This document shows, piece by piece, positions 52,019 to 60,008 of a stretch of DNA of 64,000 bases (positions are counted from its first letter, which is position 1; every line of letters begins with the position of its first letter). The notes below the pieces were generated by a model. That model did no database searches. It was not told where the DNA came from and saw only the letters and a list, made by a program, of their open reading frames with translations. The translations under genes were made by a program, and so were the position numbers. The stretch lies in the NCBI RefSeq assembly GCF_000298315.2, contig NZ_AEYE02000022.1, forward strand, positions 121,655 through 185,654, given 5' to 3'. Origin of the DNA: Rhizobium grahamii CCGE 502. Lineage in GTDB: Bacteria > Pseudomonadota > Alphaproteobacteria > Rhizobiales > Rhizobiaceae.

Positions 52019-52815
52019 ATGAAGCGCCGGATGTTTCTTTTTGATACGGCGGATTGCCTGGCAGGAATGGCGGCCGTGACGGCGCTGCTCTCGTGCCATG
52101 TCGAGCAGTATGCGAATGCTGCTCAAACAACTAACGACGACCCACGAGTGCGCACCGAACGGGCGGCTATCGATACGGATTGGGGTAAAATTGACTGCTA
52201 TCTGGCCCGACCGGCCAACACCGGGCCTCATCCCGGTGTTATTGTGGTCAGGACAAGTTGGGTCTGACACCGCACTTCGAGGCGGTCACAAGGCGCTTGG
52301 CAGGCGTGGGATTTATTGCGCTGGCGCCTGACCATGCTTCCCGCTTTGGTGGGACGCCGGCCGAAGTCGGACCGGCCCTTGAAACGGTGGGAATGGAGAC
52401 CAGGTCGGGCACGATTGCCGATACCGAAGTTGCGTTGCTCTGGCTGAAATCCGACGGCCGGAGCTCCGGGAAGATTGGGACAATTGGCGTTGGGCTGGGC
52501 GCAACCGCAATAGACGACGTCGTCACCAAAGGGACTGCTCTCAATAGCGCGGTCATCTTCTATGGGCACCTGCCAGTTCCGGTCGAGGTGGGCGCAAAAC
52601 GCCACTCCTGCTCAACCTCGCCGGCAGAGACCAGTTTGTAGATCCCGAGATTCCGGCGTTTGCCGCCGCGGTGAAGAAGACCGGCGTGAAGGCAAAGATT
52701 TTCACCTATCAGAACAGGGAGCGCGGTTTCGATGACGACAGCAACAGTGCGCACTACTATTCAGCCGAGGCAGCGAAGCAAGCCTGGTCCCGCACAATCG
52801 CGCTCCTGACGATGA
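52019..52815 (+). pseudogene. Dienelactone-hydrolase-family gene with frameshifts
   Basis: Three consecutive frames give one alpha/beta hydrolase. Frame 1 from 52019 has a Tat-like start (KRRMFLFDTADCLAGMAAVT) and RTERAAIDTDWGKIDCYLARP ending VIVV near 52247. Frame 2 from about 52258 has LTPHFEAVTRRLAGVGFIALAP and IGTIGVGLGATA. Frame 3 from about 52600 has LLLNLAGRDQFVDPEIPAFA and a C-terminal YYSAEAAKQAW. The nucleophile motif, normally GxCxGG, reads GVGLGA here, so the Cys is lost. The gene is dead. Confidence 0.7.
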
Positions 52816-52938
52816 CCTTGATTAGTCGCCGCCTGCAACCTGCTGAATGTGAGCCGCTCGTTGATCGAATGGGTCACGCAATTTTCGGGTACCAGGCTGC
52901 TGGGATGGCGTATAAGCCGGTCCCTCGGCAAGAACGAT

Positions 52939-53316
52939 TTACCTTGGATCAGCGGCCTGGTCCTTTGTCGAAGCCTGGGTTTCTGCTGTCTGTAGAAGGA
53001 CGAAAACAGCCTCATTATAGATTTCCAGCCGTCGCTGCTCACGGGCACTTAAGAGGCGCTTTTTTTCAGTGGCCGATAGGCGGTCGACACTTGGCAGTGC
53101 GGGATCCTCGTTCTCCACCAGATCAATCAACAGGTTGCGCATGACACCATTCAACTCTCTTAAATCCCTCAGTTCCACCATCGTCGATGATTTCAGGAGG
53201 CTGCGAGCGACGGCATCATCGATTGCCTGTTCAACAAAACGAGCTCTCGCCGCAAAATATCTTCCGATCACCACGGCACATGCAACAACACAGAGAGCAA
53301 GGATGACGTAGAACAT
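52939..53316 (-). CDS. Small membrane-anchored coiled-coil protein
   Basis: This 125-residue protein starts at 53316 behind GGAGG. Residues 1-22 form one membrane helix (FYVILALCVVACAVVIGRYF). The rest is charged and helical (FVEQAIDDAVARSLL; VELRDLRELNGVMRNLL; SATEKKRLLSAREQRRLE), suggesting a coiled coil on one side of the membrane. I do not recognise the family. It stands alone. The strong ribosome site supports it as real. Confidence 0.65.
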   Translation of the reverse strand: MFYVILALCVVACAVVIGRYFAARARFVEQAIDDAVARSLLKSSTMVELRDLRELNGVMRNLLIDLVENEDPALPSVDRLSATEKKRLLSAREQRRLEIYNEAVFVLLQTAETQASTKDQAADPR

Positions 53317-53955
53317 AGGGGCCTCCAATCTCACCCTACATTGGGCGGCAGCATCGAACATTCAATACACCTGCAGGGAGCGACCGGACCAGGACTACAA
53401 AGCTGGGGTTCTGAGCTGAACCCTCTCACTCGATCAATGCCGATCGCGGTCCACAAAGATCTTCATTCGGAGCCTTCATGAGCGGACTTCCGCACGGACT
53501 AACTCACGCTTCATCGTGTCCCCCTAAAGCAAATCATGGAGGTCGGCATCGAGCTGGGGGTAACTGGTATTATTGTGTTTCCCCGTGGCGTGCGCGAAAA
53601 CTGGCGGTAAAGCAAATCTACTCGACGTCCATTCAGATTGATTTGAAATGCCCCCGCCAGGCTCCTTTTTGATGCCCAACGGCCTCAACCATAATATTCT
53701 CCGGGTACGAAACGTATATTCCGGAGAGTGTCCCGGTTGGGCTTTTGGTCGAGTGATGCATTCAAGCCCTGAATGTATATTCCGATATCCCATTGCGGCG
53801 GCAACTGGACACCGAAGCTGTTCTCACAGGGGCCGGAACTGAGTATCGTTGTCGCCAGATTTCAATGCCACGGCGGTAGTACTCGCTCAGACCATTTAAC
53901 CATAGCGCCGCACTTTGCCTGGCGCCGAACAACAGGGTATCGAAACCTGCACACC
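53317..53955. other. Gene-free stretch before rsgA end
   Basis: No supported gene is visible. GTATATTCCG occurs twice (53717-53726 and 53776-53785), perhaps by chance. Open frames here are shadows or too short. Confidence 0.5.
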
Positions 53956-54999
53956 TCAGTATTTCTTCTTGCTGGCGATCTTGTTGCCACGTGGTCCGCT
54001 GACCACCGGCGTCCGGTCGCGGTTTTCTGCAAGCAGGCTTCGCCAGCGTTCCAGGCGATCGGCGGCCACGGCACCGCTTGCGACAGCTGCCTGAACGGCG
54101 CAGCCCGGTTCATGGGTATGAGTGCAATCGCGAAAACGGCATCGTGGTGCCAACTCGGCTATTTCAGCAAAAAGAGTGTCAATTCCATCGGTAACATCAC
54201 TGACGTAGAGTGTCCTTATTCCTGGCGTATCAATAATCCAGCCGCCGCCTGGAATGGCATGGAGCGATCGTGCCGTCGTGGTGTGCCGGCCTTGCGCGTC
54301 ATGTTCGCGGATGGTCCCGGTTTTCTGCCCTGACTGGGATGCGGCCCCCGTCATGGTGTTCACCAGCGTTGATTTTCCGACGCCGGAAGATCCCACTACC
54401 GCCACCGTCTGGCCAACGCCGCACCACCGCCTCAACATCGAAACGGGGTCGGCCGAGCGCGCATTCAGGGCAACGACGGGCAGGTCACGTTGCAGAGCCT
54501 TGGCTTGCTCCACAAATATGCCAGCGTCGTCGGCGGTGTCAGCCTTCGTCAGCACAATGACCGGATTACTCCCCGCTTGGTTGGCCATGACTAAATAACG
54601 TTCAAGCCGGGCAAGATTGAAATCGGCATTGCACGAGGTCGCTATCAACAGGCTATCCACGTTGGCCGCAACCAGTTGCTGACCATGTCCGCCCTCAGAG
54701 CGACGTTGAAACACGGTTTTTCGGTCGAGACGGCTTACAAGCATGCCCGTCAGCGGATCGGCAAGGACCCAATCGCCTACCGCGAAGTCAGCAGTGTTCA
54801 TATTGGGCGGAAGTTCCAGCCCGATGGGTCCGCTGACGTCGATTGCGTCGATGCGTGCCCGGTGGACCGAAGCCACGCGTCTAGGAACGAGATCCACCTC
54901 GCTGGGCTTAACCTGATCCGCGAAGAACTCCGACCATCCAAGCAGTTCCAGTGGCGAAGGAATGTGGGAACTAGGATCTGCATTGGGAAAGACCGGCAT
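53956..54999 (-). CDS. rsgA: Ribosome small-subunit-dependent GTPase A
   Basis: This 347-residue protein starts at 54999 with GCGGAG upstream. It has the circularly permuted GTPase order of RsgA: an OB-fold N-terminus (GLELPPNMNTADFAVGDWVL), then G4 VLTKAD near residue 153, G1 GSSGVGKST near 205, and G3 DTPGI near 256. A zinc-binding motif Cys-x4-Cys-x-His-x5-Cys follows at about residues 286-299. RsgA matures the 30S subunit. It stands alone in this window and is close in sequence to chromosomal copies in other rhizobia by pattern. Confidence 0.93.
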   Translation of the reverse strand: MPVFPNADPSSHIPSPLELLGWSEFFADQVKPSEVDLVPRRVASVHRARIDAIDVSGPIGLELPPNMNTADFAVGDWVLADPLTGMLVSRLDRKTVFQRRSEGGHGQQLVAANVDSLLIATSCNADFNLARLERYLVMANQAGSNPVIVLTKADTADDAGIFVEQAKALQRDLPVVALNARSADPVSMLRRWCGVGQTVAVVGSSGVGKSTLVNTMTGAASQSGQKTGTIREHDAQGRHTTTARSLHAIPGGGWIIDTPGIRTLYVSDVTDGIDTLFAEIAELAPRCRFRDCTHTHEPGCAVQAAVASGAVAADRLERWRSLLAENRDRTPVVSGPRGNKIASKKKY

Positions 55000-55718
55000 G
55001 CGCGCTCCGCAGGTTGAGATCGGAGGATTAAGAGGATTTCGAAGCACCTTATCGCGGCCGACCAGCTATTGCCACGGGATAATCGGTCCAATCTTCCTTC
55101 GTGATGGAGGCCCGTCGAAGGGCGAGTCCCTCGTGGCGAGGAGTCCACCATCAGTATCAGTGGTTCCAAGGAAAGGGCAAAGTGGGTCCGTGCAACGTAG
55201 ATTGCATCGTACCTTTGCCCATATTGACTATGCGCTGTCATAACGCAAAGAACGCATGAGAGCCCCCTCCGGATTCCCTAGAGAGCAATATCTGAGGTTG
55301 CTAATACGATGTAAAAACCTGTTTGGAAGGTGAACATCCATCCTTTGGGACTGAAATGCTCTGGGTTCCTGCTCGATCGACATGCTTTGCGGGCCCCCCG
55401 CGAAAAGCACACCGACCAAAAGTGTCGACAGTCTTAACGAGCCGCTCATAACTCGGTCTCTCTATGAATCATCGCCAGCACGCACGCCGGACCATCATAG
55501 TCTCACGTCGCGCTCAGATAGACCCGAGAACAATAGGCAATCTCAGTTGCCAACGCTTCGCCAGCTTGCCACCGCGTTCGAGGTTATCGGATGCTCAAGA
55601 GGACTGGAATTGCCCTTTGGGGAATCTCCGATCCCCCGTCCAATCAATGGTAGAATAAATCGCGGATGACACTACACCGCTAGGCTGTTATTGTTCCACC
55701 GCTTTTGGGAAAAGCAAG
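55000..55718. other. Gene-free stretch before histidine kinase
   Basis: No supported gene seen; short frames here lack families and good starts. The kinase promoter should be at the right end. Confidence 0.5.
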
Positions 55719-57608
55719 ATGGGCTCAAACAGTTTGCCAGGTCGAGTGCAGTATGCTGGCCTATGGCTGGTTGCGTCTTCGTGGCTTCTCTTAACCTGCT
55801 CTGCCGCGGCAGCCGGTCTGTCTTTTGCCAATCCTAGTCAGATCCCACGCGTTCTCATCCTATACCCTTACGATGAGAGGATCGCGGCAACGACTATTGC
55901 TGGTGAGGCGCTGCGCAACCGCTTACTCGAAGTAACAAAAAGCAAAATCGACCTGTTCTCTGAATTTTTGGATCTTTCGAGGTTCCCCGAAGCCGACCAC
56001 GTCGATCGCATGGAACGATACCTCGCCGCGAAATATTCTGCTCGGCGCCCTGATGTGGTGGTGGCACTTGGAGAAGAGTCTGCGCGTTTCATAACCGAGA
56101 GCAGGGCTTCGATCGCACCTACGGCGAAGATTGTCGCGGCAGGTTTCGACACTTCTACTGCCAAGGACATCGGCCTGCCAGATGATGTCATCAGCGCGTT
56201 CACGACATTCGAGATTTTGAAGACCGCCGAAATGGCGCGTGCGTTGCAGCCCCGTGCGCGCCACCTCTTTATCATCGGCGGATCGTCTGATTTTGACCGG
56301 CGATGGTTGGCAACGGCTCGCGCCGATCTCGGCGAGTTCTCCAAATCATACGAAACAACATACCTGGAAGATTTAACCATCGAGGAGTTAGTCGAACGAA
56401 CGTCTCATGTCCCGCCTGACAGCATCATTCTGGTGTTGTCGGTATTAAGAGACAGGGCAGGACGGAACTTCATTCCTCGCGAGGCGGTCAGGGAGATCGC
56501 GTCAAAAGCCAGTGCCCCGATCTATGGCCCCTATCAGACCTATCTCGACTACGGGGTCGTCGGGGGCAACACTGTAACCTTCGATAATCTGGGCCGAACG
56601 GTCGGGGATCTTGTCTTCGATGTGATAGCGGGCCGGCCGGTCTCGGATTTACAAGTGTCCCAGACAAACATCGTCGATGCCCGACAGCTCCGGCGTTGGG
56701 GGCTATTGGAGAAGAACTTGCCGCCTGGCGCCATTGAGATGCATAAGGAGAAAACGTTCTGGGAGGAGCACTGGCTCGCATCGAGCGGTGCGATTGGAAT
56801 CGTCTTCATTCAGGCTGGTGTGATCTCGTTTCTGCTGATCGAGCGACGCCGTCGCCGAGAGGCGGAGAGGCGCTCGCGCCTTCACCTGCTCGAAGCGGTT
56901 CACCTCAACCAGTCAGCAACCGCTGGCGCCTTGTCCTCCTCCATCGCCCACGAACTGAACCAGCCCCTGTCTGCCATTCGCAACAATGCCGATGCCGCTT
57001 CCGTACTGCTCCGAAGCGAGAAGCCAGACCTGCAATTGATGCAGCAAATCTTGAAAGACATCCAGGACGACGACCAACGCGCGAGCGACATCATCAGCCG
57101 GATGAGGGGGCTGCTCAAGAAGAGGAGCGAGATCGAATGGCAGGAGTTCGATCTCAACGATGTCATGGCGGCCGCCGTTCGCATCATCCACGGTGAGGCA
57201 GAACGCCGTGGCATTATTTTGAAGGCAACAGAGCCGTCGGTTGAGCTGCCGGTGCGTGCCGACAGAATTCACGTGCAGCAGGTGGTTCTCAACCTCGCGA
57301 CCAATGCGATGGACTCCATATTGGAGGGCGGTTCTGCAAAGAAAATATTGACGTTCGCGACAGGTCTTTCCAACGAGAAAGCCGCACTCTGTGTCGCAGA
57401 TACTGGCAACGGCATTCCGGAAGAGCGCCTGTCTAAAGTCTTTGAACCCTTTTACACGACAAAGCAGGCGGGGACTGGTTTGGGCCTCTCGATAGCGCGC
57501 GCAATCGTTGAAACCTATGGCGGCACAATCGCAGCGTATAACAGGCCGGAGGGTGGGGCCATCTTTCGCATGGTCCTGCCCCTTTTCCGACGGAAGGAGC
57601 ATGGCTGA
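55719..57608 (+). CDS. Sensor histidine kinase with ABC-substrate-binding-like sensor
   Basis: This 629-residue protein has a signal/anchor helix near residues 11-33, a periplasmic domain over about 40-335 with the pattern of ABC-substrate-binding (PF04392-like) sensors (VLILYPYDERIAATTIAGEAL; DVVVALGEESARFI), and a membrane helix near 353-372 (GAIGIVFIQAGVISFLLIE). The kinase core follows: SSIAHELNQPLSAIRNNADA (phospho-His), NLATNAMDSI (N box), DTGNGIPE and GTGLGLSIARAI. It resembles kinases that sense small molecules in rhizobia. It overlaps the response regulator gene by one base (TGATG). Confidence 0.9.
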   Translation: MGSNSLPGRVQYAGLWLVASSWLLLTCSAAAAGLSFANPSQIPRVLILYPYDERIAATTIAGEALRNRLLEVTKSKIDLFSEFLDLSRFPEADHVDRMERYLAAKYSARRPDVVVALGEESARFITESRASIAPTAKIVAAGFDTSTAKDIGLPDDVISAFTTFEILKTAEMARALQPRARHLFIIGGSSDFDRRWLATARADLGEFSKSYETTYLEDLTIEELVERTSHVPPDSIILVLSVLRDRAGRNFIPREAVREIASKASAPIYGPYQTYLDYGVVGGNTVTFDNLGRTVGDLVFDVIAGRPVSDLQVSQTNIVDARQLRRWGLLEKNLPPGAIEMHKEKTFWEEHWLASSGAIGIVFIQAGVISFLLIERRRRREAERRSRLHLLEAVHLNQSATAGALSSSIAHELNQPLSAIRNNADAASVLLRSEKPDLQLMQQILKDIQDDDQRASDIISRMRGLLKKRSEIEWQEFDLNDVMAAAVRIIHGEAERRGIILKATEPSVELPVRADRIHVQQVVLNLATNAMDSILEGGSAKKILTFATGLSNEKAALCVADTGNGIPEERLSKVFEPFYTTKQAGTGLGLSIARAIVETYGGTIAAYNRPEGGAIFRMVLPLFRRKEHG

Positions 57609-58258
57609 TGAAACCGGTTGTCCATATCGTCGATGACGACAGATCCTTCAGAACTGCAACGGCGAGATTGCTCACTGCGCATGGCCTCAAGGTCGAGGCC
57701 TATGAATCTGGCGATCAGTTCCTGGCATGCCTTCCAGACGGTGAGCCAGGGTGTGTTCTTCTTGACCTACAGATGCCAGGCAAACCTGGCTTGCAGGTTC
57801 AACGCGAGATTCGTGAGCGGGCGCCGCTTTGGCCAATCGTTTTTCTCACGGGAGAAGGGGACATAAGTGCCAGCGTCGAAGCGATGAAAGCGGGTGCGGA
57901 AGACTTTTTGGAAAAGTGTACGTCGGCAGCGGTGATGTTGGCGACGATCGAGCGAGCATTGTCGCTCTGCGAACGTCAGCGGGCGGAGTACGAGAATCTT
58001 CAGGAGCGACGGACTGTATTAGCGAGCTTGAGCACACGCGAAACTGAAGTTCTCGGGCTGGTCATCCGTGGAAAGCTCAACAAGCAGATGGCGTATGCAC
58101 TTGGGATATCGGAACGGACCGTCAAGGTGCACCGCCATCGGATGATGGAAAAACTGGGTGTGAAGTCCGTCGCTGAACTCATTTCAATTGCAACGAGCCT
58201 AGGGGTTGTCGAGCCTAACCTCGACGGAAAGGGATCACCTGGCGGTCTCTCCCTTTGA
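57608..58258 (+). CDS. FixJ/NarL-type response regulator
   Basis: This 216-residue regulator has a receiver domain (VDDD near residues 9-12, CVLLDLQMPG with the phospho-Asp near 54, FLTGEGD, and the Lys in DFLEK) and a LuxR-type HTH (LSTRETEVLGLVIRGKLNKQMAYALGISERTVKVHRHRMMEKLGV). The residue after the conserved Lys is Cys, not the usual Pro. It is made with the kinase through the overlap. It probably activates genes in answer to the kinase. Confidence 0.9.
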   Translation: MKPVVHIVDDDRSFRTATARLLTAHGLKVEAYESGDQFLACLPDGEPGCVLLDLQMPGKPGLQVQREIRERAPLWPIVFLTGEGDISASVEAMKAGAEDFLEKCTSAAVMLATIERALSLCERQRAEYENLQERRTVLASLSTRETEVLGLVIRGKLNKQMAYALGISERTVKVHRHRMMEKLGVKSVAELISIATSLGVVEPNLDGKGSPGGLSL

Positions 58259-58542
58259 GGAGAGCCACTGGCGCAAAGTAGCTGCGTAGGACGAAACGTC
58301 CCGAGCTTGTAGACCAGCAAGGAGGTGTCATCTGTCTGAGCTTTCATCCGCCTCAGCGCTTACAAAGCCATGCCTCACGCGAGAAACAGCGCGATCGATT
58401 GGTCGTCCAGCAGTGTCGGTATCAACGAGATTTGTCGGCTAAATGGCCAGGCTCCTACCCTTTAGGGCAATATCAATCAGACACCAACCCGCCTATTGTG
58501 GTGGAACTCGCGTATCTCATATAGTTACGAGCGGGGCCCGAG

Positions 58543-58917
58543 ATGGGAAAGCTGCGCCACACGATCGCTGTTGTAGATGATGATGCAAGCATAAGGCGCA
58601 GCATCGGACGACTCCTCAACGCCTATGGCTTTGTCGCGACGGAATATGCGTCTAGCGAAGCCTTCCTCGGTCACTATGAAGGCACCGATGCGGCCTGTCT
58701 TGTGCTGGACATCGATTTGGACGGTGGTATCTCCGGCATGGAGTTGCAGCGCAGGCTGAAAACGGCAGGGTCGAACCTTCCAGTCATCTTTATCACGGCG
58801 CTCGAAGACCATCGTTTGCAAGCAGAGGCCGAACGGGTGGGCTGCATCGCATATTTGCGGAAGCCGTTTGCAGGATCCGATCTCATCGCGGCGATCAATA
58901 AGGCATTGGGGTCGTGA
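58543..58917 (+). CDS. Single-domain response regulator
   Basis: This 124-residue protein is a receiver domain only: VVDDDASIRRS near residues 9-19, CLVLDIDLDGGISGME near 48-63 (phospho-Asp near 53), FITALED and YLRKPFAG. It could act as a phosphate sink or brake for the kinase upstream. It follows the FixJ-like gene after 284 bases and has its own start at 58543. Confidence 0.88.
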   Translation: MGKLRHTIAVVDDDASIRRSIGRLLNAYGFVATEYASSEAFLGHYEGTDAACLVLDIDLDGGISGMELQRRLKTAGSNLPVIFITALEDHRLQAEAERVGCIAYLRKPFAGSDLIAAINKALGS

Positions 58918-59150
58918 GCACAACGTGCGGAAATGATCTGCTTTTGTCGCCGGCTGGGAGATGGGCAAGACTTCGTGGAGTAGTCGTCGCGGAGTGCGGA
59001 GCTCTACGGATGACTCCCGCAACTCGCTGACAAGAGAACTGGGGTGACGATTTGAGAGCGTGAGCAGAACTTCTCCTCCGCTCAAGTTCTTTACCTATTA
59101 ACCTGGACGCACGCTGTAGGATCAAGCGTTGCCTAGTACAGATCCGTACG

Positions 59151-59184
59151 AGCCCGGCGCCGGCACCTTGCCCGCGGCCGGGCT
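59151..59184 (+). repeat. GC-rich hairpin 1 of twin pair
   Basis: AGCCCGG (59151-59157) pairs with CCGGGCT (59178-59184). It is followed by TTGTTC, so it could be a terminator. A second similar hairpin lies about 130 bases downstream. Confidence 0.5.
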
Positions 59185-59281
59185 TTGTTCGGAACCTTAC
59201 TGGCGTCGCACTAGTTTCCCGTCAGCAGCCCCACTCTGGCAGGCTGCGAATCCGGCCTCCAGTCCTCTGGCAAGCCGGCGG

Positions 59282-59306
59282 GGCCCGGCTTTCCTAGTGC
59301 CGGGCC
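59282..59306 (+). repeat. GC-rich hairpin 2 of twin pair
   Basis: GGCCCGGC (59282-59289) pairs perfectly with GCCGGGCC (59299-59306) across a nine-base loop and is followed by TTCGTTGT. It resembles hairpin 1 in stem sequence. Confidence 0.5.
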
Positions 59307-59618
59307 TTCGTTGTGCGCAAGCACGAACAGGGGCTCACTTCGCCAATTCTTTTCGAAGTATTCGCATTTTCAAAGCCGTTTTGTGAGCGCTCCTGTCGAA
59401 TTAAGACCTTAAGGTGGGGCGTCCAATATAACGCATGCGAACCCGGCCAACCTAACCATCCCGCTCGTGCACGATAGTCTCACCTGGCCGAAGACTTTGG
59501 CAGGAGCGGATGACGTCGAGTTCGGGGACTGCCTGAGAAGATGGTCAGGCAAGTCTTCCGGCTTACGGAACAATCTAGTCCCGGTTCGGTTTAGTCAACA
59601 TCCCTAGTGGAGGCGACC

Positions 59619-59846
59619 ATGTGGCCAATCCTTATAGGCGCCGCTTTCGTAATTGGCGGCGTGCTGTTGCTCTTCCGGCCAGTGCTAGACAGACGTGCGA
59701 GTAATCCGCATCGAACGCCGCAGGGTGACGCAACGTTAGAACCACCCCGCCAAGGCCTTCGGTTCCTCGGTCTAGCGAAGAGCTGGTTAGCGTTGGCCGC
59801 TATCGTGGTTGGAGCGCTTCTTCTGGCCTTTGGCCACTACCTCTGA
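59619..59846 (+). CDS. Small two-helix membrane protein
   Basis: This 75-residue protein starts at an ATG at 59619 behind GTGGAGG; an upstream GTG in frame is less likely. It has two hydrophobic helices, WPILIGAAFVIGGVLLLF near residues 2-19 and LALAAIVVGALLLAFGHYL at the end, with a charged Pro-rich loop between. I do not recognise the family. It lies alone before the multicopper oxidase gene on the other strand. Confidence 0.6.
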   Translation: MWPILIGAAFVIGGVLLLFRPVLDRRASNPHRTPQGDATLEPPRQGLRFLGLAKSWLALAAIVVGALLLAFGHYL

Positions 59847-60008
59847 CAAATGTTCTCGGCGGCGCGGCGATTTATTCGCAGTTTGGCTTTGTCCGTCCCA
59901 AAATGGGAGACCTGTATCCAGTCCTGCTAGAGCAGGTGTTTCTCGTCTCTACATTGGAGCCCTGGTACAGGAATGAAGCGAATCACTGACTACGAGGACC
60001 CGACCGCC

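Larger units (their letters stand above)
58918..59618. other. Gene-free stretch with two GC-rich hairpins
   Basis: No supported gene is visible. Two strong hairpins lie at 59151-59184 and 59282-59306 (given separately). Confidence 0.5.

Noticed and set aside
53773-54333. 186-codon plus-strand frame opposite rsgA
   Set aside because: It overlaps the conserved GTPase end on the other strand and has no family.
59129-59386. 85-codon frame in the gap after the response regulators
   Set aside because: No ribosome site or family, and it spans two hairpins.
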